Source: a virus. Taken from it: a DNA stretch of 27,529 nucleotides. Shown here one piece after another: positions 7,225 through 14,422 of the stretch (the stretch's first letter is position 1; each line of letters opens with the position of its first letter). The notes under the pieces were generated by a model that was given only the letters and a program-made list of their open reading frames with translations, was not told where the DNA came from and did not search any database. The DNA lies in IMG/VR virus record IMGVR_UViG_3300002514_008869, positions 17,518-45,046 of that record, one strand, 5' to 3'. The translations under genes were made by a program, and so were the position numbers.

Positions 7225-8568
7225 ATGAAAATTGGATTTATTTTTCCAAGTAGTGAGTATTTACATGATCCCTTCCGGGGAGATCCACACACACATTTTC
7301 AAATACTCACAATTCTTGAATCTCATTTCGGTTCTGAGGTTGATGTATCCTTAATAGATTTAAGGGGCATAAAAAAAAGATTTGCAATTTATCATATTCA
7401 AGAATGTGATGTTTATCTTCATTCTCTTTATACCCTAGACCTCTATGAACAAGAGTCAATTGTTGAGCAATTGAAACAGAGGTACCCGACAGCACTTCAT
7501 ATTGCAGGGGGTCCGCATGCAACAGCTTTTCAAGAGAAGACACTAGAGGTTTTTGATGCAATTGTGTTAGGTGATGGAGAACAATCAATCATCCAGGTTA
7601 TTGAAGATATTCGCGATTCAAAGTTAAAAAAAAGGTATATTAGCAAAAGCACGAACATTAACGATCATCCGTATCCTCTTCGAAAATATTTGCCAAAATT
7701 AACAATAGCTAGACCAGGATTATTAACATTAAAGAATACTCCCGGATACGACAAGATCGTAGGAACAACTACAATGTTTAGTCGTGGGTGTCCGTACAGC
7801 TGTTCATTTTGCGCAATGCCGGCATCAAAACAATTCAGTCCGGGTATAAGATTTCGATCCCCGGAACTCATTAAAGAGGAGATTGAGTATCTTAAGCGAG
7901 AGTATGGTGTGTGTGGAATCAGTATGGTAGATGAAATTTGTATGCCTCTCAAAAAAAGCAAAGCCATACCTCACTTAGAGGCGATAGGAAGTACCGGGGT
8001 GGTCTGGAAGGCACAGTGTCGTGTTGATTCGGTCACGCCAGAGATAGCCAGCCTGTCTAAAGACGCCGGCTGTATTATAATGTGCATGGGTGTTGAGAGT
8101 GTTTCTCAGCAATCGCTGGACATTATTAATAAAAAAATCAAAGTTGAGAGAGCAAGGAAAAGTATAAAACTTCTTAAAAAAGCTGGAATTGAAACACGAA
8201 TTTATATGATTCTGGGCCTACCTGGAGAACCTACTGACATTGTTGATAAAACTTGGGATTTTATACAAGAGACCGGTCCGGATGCTGTTTATTTATCACT
8301 TTTTACGGTCCGCCCAGGCACTCCTGTTTATGATAATCCAAAAAAATTCGGAATCAAAGAGGTTAAAACATCATGGGAAAACACGATGCACATGTATAGT
8401 AGATACGAAGAAGAGCTACCCACACTGACCTTTGAATATGATGAAAATACTCCCTGGGGAAAGGGAGAAAAAAGTGAAGTAATCATCAACAACTATTTAA
8501 AGCTTCAAGATCTTGTTAAGAGTCATGGATACGGCCCGGTAGGTTATAGTGACGAGGAAAACGGCTAA
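7225..8568 (+). CDS. B12-binding-type radical SAM protein
   Basis: 447 residues, ATG preceded by AGAGGAA. Residues 1-135 resemble the N-terminal cobalamin-binding Rossmann domain of BchE-type (class B) radical SAM enzymes: AGGPHATAF at 94-102 and VLGDGEQSI at 114-122. The usual B12 base-off histidine motif (DxHxxG) is not evident, so cofactor binding is uncertain. The radical SAM domain is clear: FSRGCPYSCSFCAMP with Cys189, Cys193 and Cys196 for the 4Fe-4S cluster, then GISMVDEICMP, WKAQCRVD, MCMGVES, IYMILGLPGEP and SLFTVRPGTP. Such enzymes do methylation, epimerisation or rearrangement at unactivated carbons. In this locus a C-methylation or radical epimerisation of the sugar or glycan is plausible. 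The gene is AT-richer than its neighbours. Its stop and the next start share one base (TAATG). Confidence 0.85.
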   Translation: MKIGFIFPSSEYLHDPFRGDPHTHFQILTILESHFGSEVDVSLIDLRGIKKRFAIYHIQECDVYLHSLYTLDLYEQESIVEQLKQRYPTALHIAGGPHATAFQEKTLEVFDAIVLGDGEQSIIQVIEDIRDSKLKKRYISKSTNINDHPYPLRKYLPKLTIARPGLLTLKNTPGYDKIVGTTTMFSRGCPYSCSFCAMPASKQFSPGIRFRSPELIKEEIEYLKREYGVCGISMVDEICMPLKKSKAIPHLEAIGSTGVVWKAQCRVDSVTPEIASLSKDAGCIIMCMGVESVSQQSLDIINKKIKVERARKSIKLLKKAGIETRIYMILGLPGEPTDIVDKTWDFIQETGPDAVYLSLFTVRPGTPVYDNPKKFGIKEVKTSWENTMHMYSRYEEELPTLTFEYDENTPWGKGEKSEVIINNYLKLQDLVKSHGYGPVGYSDEENG

Positions 8569-9077
8569 TGAATTCCAGCAATGTTATACAAAGCATGAAA
8601 TTTTCTGAGGTTAAAATTCTGTCACCAGATTGTTATTCTGACTATAGGGGAGACTTGTGGACTCTGTGGGAGAAGGGAAAAGTTTTCAAAGAAATAAATT
8701 TTAACCATGATAAAGTTTCGACTTCTAGAAAGCATGTTCTTCGAGGAATTCACGGCGACTTTAAGTCTACAAAGTTAGTGACATGCCTCCATGGAGAAAT
8801 ATATTTTGTAGTTGTTGACAATAGAAAAAATTCATCCACATACAATCACTGGGATTGGACAATGCTGACATCAAAAAACAGAAAAATGGTGTTGGTTCCA
8901 CCGGGATATGGAAACGGTTTTTATGTCATGAGCGATGATGCTGTTTTTTATTATAAGTGGTTGTACGAAGGATCATACCCGGATGTTGAAGACCAGTTTA
9001 CTTTAAAATGGAATGATGAGAATTTAAACATTGACTGGCCAACAGACAACCCAACCCTACAGAAAAGAGATAAATGA
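8568..9077 (+). CDS. RmlC-like 3,5-epimerase family protein (copy 2)
   Basis: 169 residues. The start at 8568 overlaps the previous stop (TAATG) and has GAGGAAAA upstream; an internal ATG at 8595 has no visible ribosome-binding site. Same hallmarks as the 3267 copy: DYRGDLWTLW, VLRGIHGDFKSTKLV, GEIYFVVVDNR, VLVPPGYGNGF, FYYKW and IDWPTDNPTL. The active-site His, Lys and Tyr candidates are all retained. By eye about two-thirds of residues match copy 1, with the DNA well diverged, so this is not a recent tandem duplication. It directly precedes the ColD-like dehydratase, suggesting it acts on a 4-keto intermediate of that branch. The two copies may handle different substrates or different carbons. 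Confidence 0.85.
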   Translation: MNSSNVIQSMKFSEVKILSPDCYSDYRGDLWTLWEKGKVFKEINFNHDKVSTSRKHVLRGIHGDFKSTKLVTCLHGEIYFVVVDNRKNSSTYNHWDWTMLTSKNRKMVLVPPGYGNGFYVMSDDAVFYYKWLYEGSYPDVEDQFTLKWNDENLNIDWPTDNPTLQKRDK

Positions 9078-9078
9078 T

Positions 9079-10242
9079 ATGACATTTAAGTGGCCTTTAA
9101 TAAATGATAACATTACAGCCGAAGATAAAAATGCCTTAATTGATTTTTTAAAGATTCCGAATGTTCGTCTTACACAAGGAGAAAGAGTTCGAGAATTTGA
9201 AAAAAAATGGTCTGAATGGTTGGGCGTTAAGCATAGCGTCTTTGTTAATTCTGGTGCCTCCGCAAATTATATAACAATGGCCATCACTCGCGAACTAAAA
9301 GGACAACAGGGGGAAGTTATTGTACCCCCCATCGGGTGGGTATCCGATGTAGCGTCCGTCATCAATACAGGGTTGACACCGGTTTTCGTGGACGTAGACA
9401 AAAGCAATATGTCCATTGCGTATGAAAATATTAAAAATGCCATTACCGAAGAAACCAAAGCTATCGTGCTGGTTCATTGTTTGGGTTTTAATGGGTTAAA
9501 TGAAAAAATAATTCAGCTTGCGCTAACTCATAATTTATTGCTTATAGAAGATTGCTGTGAGTCCCATGGCGCCATCTTCAAGGAAGACCGCGTGGGTAGC
9601 TGGGGAGACATGTCTTGCTTCTCCTTTTATTTTGGGCACCACATAACCACCATCGAAGGTGGAATGGTATGCACAGATAATTACGAGATATACCAACTCG
9701 CCAAGCTTTTCCGCTCTCATGGTATGACGCGTGAAGTGTCGCAAGAAACCCATGACCATTATTATGAAGAAGGCCTCAACCCTATGTTTACTTTCGGCGT
9801 TCCCGGCTATAATATGAGAAGCACGGAGTTAAATGCAGTATTGGGACTCCAGCAAATGCACAGGCTTGATTTTAATATCGATTGTAGAAAAGAAAATCTG
9901 GCTGTTTGGCTCGACAATCTGGATAGTGAAAAGTATTTTACGGCTTTCGACACAAAGGGGAATAGCAATTTCGCCCTCCCTTTGATTTTAGCAAAACCAG
10001 ACGCAATGGCTCTTTCTAACATATGCAACTTTTTGGAGACAGAAGGTGTAGAATATAGATTAGGTACCGCCGGCGGAGGAAACCAGGCGCGCCAGCCTTA
10101 TTTGAAAAAGTATTCTTTTAGACAGGCCGACGACCTAGCCAACGCAGACTATATACACGAGAATAGTCTATATATTGGTAATCACACAGAATTAAGCAAA
10201 GAGCAAATAGTTGCGCTTTGCAGAGGTTTAAACGATGTTTGA
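9079..10242 (+). CDS. DegT/DnrJ/EryC1-fold, ColD/RfbH-like nucleotide-sugar 3-dehydratase
   Basis: 387 residues from the ATG at 9079, which gives the normal start of the fold (KWPLINDNITAEDK); the frame extends upstream to 9031 but that would run back into the epimerase gene. The aminotransferase fold is shown by VNSGASAN at 57-63, EVIVPPIGWVSDVAS, PVFVDVD, IEDCCESHGA and RSHGMTRE. At the Schiff-base site the sequence is SFYFGHHITTIEGG (182-195). The lysine of true aminotransferases is His187. His at this place is the signature of ColD (GDP-4-keto-6-deoxymannose 3-dehydratase) and RfbH/E1, which use PLP/PMP to remove the C3 hydroxyl. The length equals that of ColD. A GDP-linked substrate fits the GMD-type enzyme at 14422. 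RfbH-type enzymes also need an Fe-S reductase, none of which is seen here, favouring the ColD type. The first ~180 bases are AT-rich. Confidence 0.85.
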   Translation: MTFKWPLINDNITAEDKNALIDFLKIPNVRLTQGERVREFEKKWSEWLGVKHSVFVNSGASANYITMAITRELKGQQGEVIVPPIGWVSDVASVINTGLTPVFVDVDKSNMSIAYENIKNAITEETKAIVLVHCLGFNGLNEKIIQLALTHNLLLIEDCCESHGAIFKEDRVGSWGDMSCFSFYFGHHITTIEGGMVCTDNYEIYQLAKLFRSHGMTREVSQETHDHYYEEGLNPMFTFGVPGYNMRSTELNAVLGLQQMHRLDFNIDCRKENLAVWLDNLDSEKYFTAFDTKGNSNFALPLILAKPDAMALSNICNFLETEGVEYRLGTAGGGNQARQPYLKKYSFRQADDLANADYIHENSLYIGNHTELSKEQIVALCRGLNDV

Positions 10243-11212
10243 AAATAAAAATGTGTTAGTAACAGGCGGAGCAGGGATGATTGGACGTCAGCTTGTAGCG
10301 TTGCTTCTTGAGAGAAACGCCATCGTTCACGTGGCAGATATTAAAAAGCCCACGGGCATGTCGGATAAAATTCTTTTTCACGAGGTCGATCTGCGCAGCT
10401 ACGATTCGTGCCTACAAGTGTGCGAAAATATTGACTTTGTTTTCAATTTGGTGGGCATCAAATGCTCTCCTCGCGTCTGTATCGAAGAACCAGCGAGCAT
10501 TATGGGCCCAATGCTGCAATTCAACACCAATATGCTTGAAGCTGCGATGAAGCAGAATGTCGAGTGGTACCTCTATACAAGCACCGTAGGAGTATATGAA
10601 CCCGCAGAAGTCCTTCGTGAAGACGATGTGTGGAAAACACAACCATCAAAAAACGATTGGTTTGGCGGATGGGCCAAACGCATGGGAGAACTTCAATGCC
10701 AGGCCTACGAACGACAATATGGACAAGGAAAATGCAGTATTGTAAGACCAGCCAACGTTTATGGCCCACATGATACATTTGATCCCGACAGCGCCATGGT
10801 TATTCCCTCTCTGATACGCAAAGCTTTCACCAATGGCAAGCTTGAGGTCTGGGGCGACGGATCTGCCATCCGCGATTTCATCCATGCCAAAGATGTCGCT
10901 CGCGGAATGCTGTTCGTAGTAGAAAATAAAATCACCGAGCCCCTTAATTTGGGTTCTGGGGACGAAATTTCTATCAAAAGAATCGCGGAAACCATCGCCC
11001 ATGCCGCAAATATACCCATCGAGTGGGACACAAGCAAGCCCACAGGCGACGCGAGACGAGTATTCGACATGTCCCGCGCCGATAAACTGGGCTTTAAACC
11101 CCAAATATCGATAGAAGAGGGCATTAAAAATACCATTGAGTGGTATCTTGAGAACCAAGAGGTGGCCAACACCTCTAAGGACGTTTTCAAGGCCCTAAAA
11201 GGAGCAATCTAA
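10235..11212 (+). CDS. NAD(P)-dependent epimerase/dehydratase, GDP-fucose synthase-like extended SDR
   Basis: 325 residues, overlapping the dehydratase gene by 8 nt with AGAGG upstream. The Rossmann motif is VTGGAGMIGRQL. The substrate-binding part has VRPANVYGPHDTFDPDS, closely like the NxYGPHDNF motif of GDP-L-fucose synthase (WcaG) and ColC, plus VWGDGSAIRDFIHAKDVARG. The usual catalytic YxxxK is altered: the segment reads NDWFGGWAKRMGEL, so the Lys is kept but the residue four places before it is Gly. The TSTVGVYEPAE segment also lacks the Cys of GDP-fucose synthase. It probably reduces or epimerises the keto sugar made upstream, using the altered active site. Alternatives are a decarboxylase-type or non-catalytic role. 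Confidence 0.8.
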   Translation: MFENKNVLVTGGAGMIGRQLVALLLERNAIVHVADIKKPTGMSDKILFHEVDLRSYDSCLQVCENIDFVFNLVGIKCSPRVCIEEPASIMGPMLQFNTNMLEAAMKQNVEWYLYTSTVGVYEPAEVLREDDVWKTQPSKNDWFGGWAKRMGELQCQAYERQYGQGKCSIVRPANVYGPHDTFDPDSAMVIPSLIRKAFTNGKLEVWGDGSAIRDFIHAKDVARGMLFVVENKITEPLNLGSGDEISIKRIAETIAHAANIPIEWDTSKPTGDARRVFDMSRADKLGFKPQISIEEGIKNTIEWYLENQEVANTSKDVFKALKGAI

Positions 11213-11213
11213 T

Positions 11214-12098
11214 ATGAGTAAAGATCTAATACTTTTGTTGCCCACACGCGACAACCCAGAAAAATTCGACGAAACTATTAACATGCTTTATACAACGGCG
11301 GATTCCAAAGATAATTTTGATATATTGGCGATCATAGACGACGATCAATTGGAATTATATGGCGAAGTGATGGAAAAATATCCCGACATTATATACCAGC
11401 ATCCTGCTCATGGCGGCCCCAATTCGCCTGGAATCACCCAACTGCAGTTTGATTTTATCGAGCAGAGTAATTATTATTTTAATTGGTGCCTGTGTGACGA
11501 TTTCTGGGGTCTCGCCAAAGGCTGGGACGCTGCAATATTGAGTAAAAAGGGAGTCTATGACGACGGCTTCTTTACCTTGTTCACAACTAACCCTGTTGGG
11601 CGCAATCTGAATGCCCTCACCACGCAGTTTCGCATTGGCCGACACCCGTTCGATGGCCACTTAAAACCCCTTGAGAGTGATCCTGCTTTCCTTATCTATC
11701 ATTATCATGAGATGCTCCCCATCTGCACGAAAAAGTGGAGAATGGCTCTTAAAGATCTGTATGACGAGAACTGGAAAGGACCAGATCACGTCTTTATTTG
11801 TGCTGCTTTGGCTCATATTTTGAGTCGCATTTATGGCTATTCACGTCTGATGGAGGCCGGAGTACACTATAAAGACCTAAGCAACGATAATAATACAGTT
11901 AAAGTCCTAGTGAACGGTATGAACCGCGATCAATATTTTGCTCAATGGGCGCGAAAGGAAGATTTTGCTATCATCAAACCAGTAGCACGAAAAGTAGCAA
12001 CTCAGATATTTCATCATTACAAAGATATTATGGATGAGCCTCGCGGTGTTGGCAAGTTTGCCCCGGAGCACCATATGGCTACCATAAAAGGACAATAG
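11214..12098 (+). CDS. Glycosyltransferase, GT-A/GT2-like
   Basis: 294 residues, AAGGAG upstream of the ATG. It opens with LILLLPTRDNPEKFDETINML, as in GT2-type proteins, followed by FDILAIIDDDQLELY with an acidic triad at Asp42-44 and a second acidic site in FNWCLCDDFWG near residue 95. The middle contains HPFDGHLKPLESDPAF, and an amphipathic C-terminal part ends without membrane helices, so the protein is probably cytoplasmic or peripheral. It likely transfers one of the locus-made sugars. Donor and acceptor are not predictable. Confidence in the fold is moderate because the motifs are short. Confidence 0.65.
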   Translation: MSKDLILLLPTRDNPEKFDETINMLYTTADSKDNFDILAIIDDDQLELYGEVMEKYPDIIYQHPAHGGPNSPGITQLQFDFIEQSNYYFNWCLCDDFWGLAKGWDAAILSKKGVYDDGFFTLFTTNPVGRNLNALTTQFRIGRHPFDGHLKPLESDPAFLIYHYHEMLPICTKKWRMALKDLYDENWKGPDHVFICAALAHILSRIYGYSRLMEAGVHYKDLSNDNNTVKVLVNGMNRDQYFAQWARKEDFAIIKPVARKVATQIFHHYKDIMDEPRGVGKFAPEHHMATIKGQ

Positions 12099-12108
12099 GT
12101 AATTTATA

Positions 12109-12690
12109 ATGAAACCCAAGGTTTTAATAACAGGCGCGTCATCGGGTCTTGGTATCCACTTGGCAAAAAAGTTTGAGGAAAGCGGACATCCTGTTTTACG
12201 CCACAATGGACACAAACATCATAATCTAGCCCGAGTGCAAGGAGTTAAAAATTTGGCCTTTGAAGCTATTAGCGAGGGGGTCGAGGTATTGGTAAATAAC
12301 GCTGCCATTGTTTGTCCAAATATTACATTAAATAATTATACAATTGCGCAAATATGTGATATGATAGAAGTGAATCTAAAGGCTCCGATATTGCTTACAC
12401 ATTATCTGCTACCCTACTTGAAAGGGATAATAAATATAAATTCAATGGTCGGTTTGGAGGTTAAACAGCCTCGAACTTTATATTCTGCAACAAAGTGGGG
12501 GCTGCGAGGTTTTTCTAATAGTTTAAAAAAAGAAAACCCTTCGTTGTCTATCATGGACGTTTACCCCACTAATATAAAAACAACGCCCGATAGAGAGAAT
12601 GCAATGGATGTTGATATGGTAGTTAATGAGATCTACAAAGCATATAGTCTAAATGAATCCGAATTGATACTGGATGGGAGACTTCAATGA
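12109..12690 (+). CDS. Short-chain dehydrogenase/reductase (classical SDR, compact)
   Basis: 193 residues, short for a classical SDR (about 250). The cofactor motif is VLITGASSGLGIHLAKKF, the NNAAIV motif is present (VLVNNAAIVCP), the catalytic Ser is in INSMVG, and the YSATKWGLRGFS segment supplies the catalytic Tyr and Lys. The missing length falls at the substrate-binding C-terminus. It could be the keto-sugar reductase that follows the dehydratase or TPP step. The gene is noticeably AT-rich compared with its neighbours. It starts 11 nt after the preceding stop with a weak ribosome-binding site and ends in an ATGA overlap. Confidence 0.8.
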   Translation: MKPKVLITGASSGLGIHLAKKFEESGHPVLRHNGHKHHNLARVQGVKNLAFEAISEGVEVLVNNAAIVCPNITLNNYTIAQICDMIEVNLKAPILLTHYLLPYLKGIININSMVGLEVKQPRTLYSATKWGLRGFSNSLKKENPSLSIMDVYPTNIKTTPDRENAMDVDMVVNEIYKAYSLNESELILDGRLQ

Positions 12691-13637
12691 AAAAGATGTT
12701 AATATGCGGCGCCAATGGTTTTATTGGGCGAAACTTGGTGGGGCATTTTGCGTCCACCTATAACATAAGAGCGGTTGATCAAATTCGCACCAACTGTCAC
12801 CCTGGTGACTGTCCTGAAAATGTGGAGTGGATAGTCACCGATTTGCGAAATGCGAGCGAGGTCGCCCGAGTCATCGACGGAGTGGATGTCATCCTTCATT
12901 ACGCAGCAACTACCACAGGCGCCGCCGACATTGTATCTAAACCTTATATTCACGTAACTGATAATGCAGTTATGACCTCTCTACTTTTGCGAGAGGCTTT
13001 CGAGCAAGGGATAGAACATTTTATAATGCCCAGTTGTACAATCATGTATCAATCGAGCGATTCCCCAGTAAGAGAAGCCGACTTCGACGAGTCTACTGGC
13101 ATACTTCCGAAGTATTTTGGTGCTGGAAACACAAAAGTTTATTTGGAAAAGATGTGTGAGTTTTTCGCAGGTTTTGGAAGAACCAAGCACACAGTGCTTC
13201 GACAGTCTAACATTTATGGCCCTCACGATAAGTATGATTTAAAAAAGGGTCACGTTTTTGGCGCCACAGTGGTAAAAGTGATGGAAGCGGAGAAAGAGGT
13301 AATTGTATGGGGCACAGGAGAAGAAGAGCGCGATTTGCTCCACGTTAATGATTTGGTTACGTGTGTAGAAGCCGCTCTTGAGAAACAAGAAACCCCGTAT
13401 GAACTAGTAAATGTTGGCCTAGGGGAGTCGATATCTATTTCAAATCTTGTACAATCGATTGTTACAGCATCGGGGAAGAATTTGCAAATAAAATATGACG
13501 AAACCAAACCAACTATTAAAACTAAATTAGCAGTGGACATCACGAAGGCAAAAGAGGTGTTGAAATGGCACCCTCAAATTTCTTTAGATAGTGGTATTAA
13601 AAATACATTATCTTGGTATAAGGAGAATATTAAATGA
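12687..13637 (+). CDS. NAD(P)-dependent extended SDR, GDP-fucose synthase/ColC-like
   Basis: 316 residues, ATGA-coupled to the SDR before it. The cofactor motif is ICGANGFIGRNL. The active-site region HFIMPSCTIMYQ resembles the SSCIYP segment (Ser-x-Cys) of GDP-L-fucose synthase, and QSNIYGPHDKYDLKKGHVFG matches its NLYGPHDNF...HV motif with the catalytic His candidate. In contrast to GDP-fucose synthase the YxxxK motif is not canonical: the stretch is KYFGAGNTKVYLEK, with the Lys kept and Ala four residues before it. A GDP-linked 4-keto substrate is likely, for epimerisation and/or reduction. It may work together with, or in sequence after, the similar protein at 10235. Followed by an ATGA junction. 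Confidence 0.8.
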   Translation: MKKMLICGANGFIGRNLVGHFASTYNIRAVDQIRTNCHPGDCPENVEWIVTDLRNASEVARVIDGVDVILHYAATTTGAADIVSKPYIHVTDNAVMTSLLLREAFEQGIEHFIMPSCTIMYQSSDSPVREADFDESTGILPKYFGAGNTKVYLEKMCEFFAGFGRTKHTVLRQSNIYGPHDKYDLKKGHVFGATVVKVMEAEKEVIVWGTGEEERDLLHVNDLVTCVEAALEKQETPYELVNVGLGESISISNLVQSIVTASGKNLQIKYDETKPTIKTKLAVDITKAKEVLKWHPQISLDSGIKNTLSWYKENIK

Positions 13638-14422
13638 CCGAACTCAAGACTCACATGGACAGCTTCACTCTTACTGAAGAACAGCTAAACTCTTATAATG
13701 AAAACGGGTACTTACTAATTCCGGGAGTGTGGAATAAAGATGAAGTAGACATTATCCGCCAAGATTTAGACCATTATGCCCGCGATAATATTACTGTACG
13801 ACTGGATATGCATCATCATGCCAGCATCAAGCAGGCGCATAGAGGTAAAAAGATGTGTGATATAGGGGACGCCATTTGCGGTGGCCGCGCTATTCCACTC
13901 GCAACCACCACATTTTTTTGCAAACCTAACAATGAGAAGGAGTTGGGATCGATATGGCATCAAGATAATTTCGCTCCTATGGCCCCCAACGGGAACCATT
14001 ATTTGAATTTGGCCTTGGTGGTCGACGACGCCGATTCCACAAATGGATCTCTTATTGTTATTCCTGGTAGTCATAGGTTGGGAATGCTGGCCTTTGCCCC
14101 CTCCCCAAACTTTTCAGCCGACGCAGATGGAAACCGATATCAGATTGCCCCGATCGGAGACGCTTACAAACTGAGCGATTATACGGATTCCGACGGAAAC
14201 CCCCTGTCGGACGATCTTCCAACCCTTCAGCTTGAGTATAAGGCCGGAGACGTACTTGTGGTTAACGGCCTTTTGTTGCATAAAGCCGATAGAAACACTC
14301 ACCCGACGCGCTGGCGAAGGACAATTTATAGTGTCTATATTAGAGAAGGTGAGCCCTTTTGGCCCGGCTGGACGGCCAAAAGAGAGTTGTTAGGCCGTTA
14401 TGATTCGAAGGATTTTGCTTAA
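13634..14422 (+). CDS. Phytanoyl-CoA dioxygenase (PhyH) family Fe(II)/2-oxoglutarate oxygenase
   Basis: 262 residues, AAGGAGA upstream and a 4-nt overlap. The N-terminus FTLTEEQLNSYNENGYLLIPG is typical of PhyH proteins. The Fe(II) ligands are visible as IWHQDNFAP (His109, Asp111) and the distal His216 in NGLLLHKADRN, followed by an Arg-rich TRWRRTIYSVY segment for 2-oxoglutarate binding. The middle has LVVDDADSTNGSLIVIPGSH, another family hallmark. It should hydroxylate, or otherwise oxidise, a small molecule or a sugar. In this operon a sugar or lipid-linked glycan substrate is likely. All ligand residues are intact, so it is predicted to be active. Confidence 0.85.
   Translation: MTELKTHMDSFTLTEEQLNSYNENGYLLIPGVWNKDEVDIIRQDLDHYARDNITVRLDMHHHASIKQAHRGKKMCDIGDAICGGRAIPLATTTFFCKPNNEKELGSIWHQDNFAPMAPNGNHYLNLALVVDDADSTNGSLIVIPGSHRLGMLAFAPSPNFSADADGNRYQIAPIGDAYKLSDYTDSDGNPLSDDLPTLQLEYKAGDVLVVNGLLLHKADRNTHPTRWRRTIYSVYIREGEPFWPGWTAKRELLGRYDSKDFA

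Larger units (their letters stand above)
6850..9260. other. Low-GC patch spanning the end of the E1-beta gene, radical SAM gene, RmlC copy 2 and start of the dehydratase gene
   Basis: Hand counts on 60-nt rows give about 27-40% GC for most sampled rows between roughly 6840 and 9240. Rows just outside reach 47-63% (for example 5761, 6601, 9301, 10861). The change happens inside genes at both ends, not at gene borders. This is what recombination with a lower-GC relative would leave. The limits are approximate because no sliding-window calculation was run, and the SDR gene at 12109 is also AT-rich. Confidence 0.5.

Noticed and set aside
9031-9078. Upstream start for the dehydratase at 9031
   Set aside because: It would add 16 residues encoded inside the epimerase gene with no family match; ATG 9079 gives the normal fold start.
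9079-10242. Annotation as a sugar aminotransferase (PerA/DesI type)
   Set aside because: The PLP lysine is replaced by His187, as in ColD/RfbH dehydratases.
10646-11190. Long open frames on the minus strand (10646-11158 and 10759-11190)
   Set aside because: They lie wholly inside the GDP-fucose-synthase-like gene, have no recognisable domain and are explained by codon bias on the other strand.
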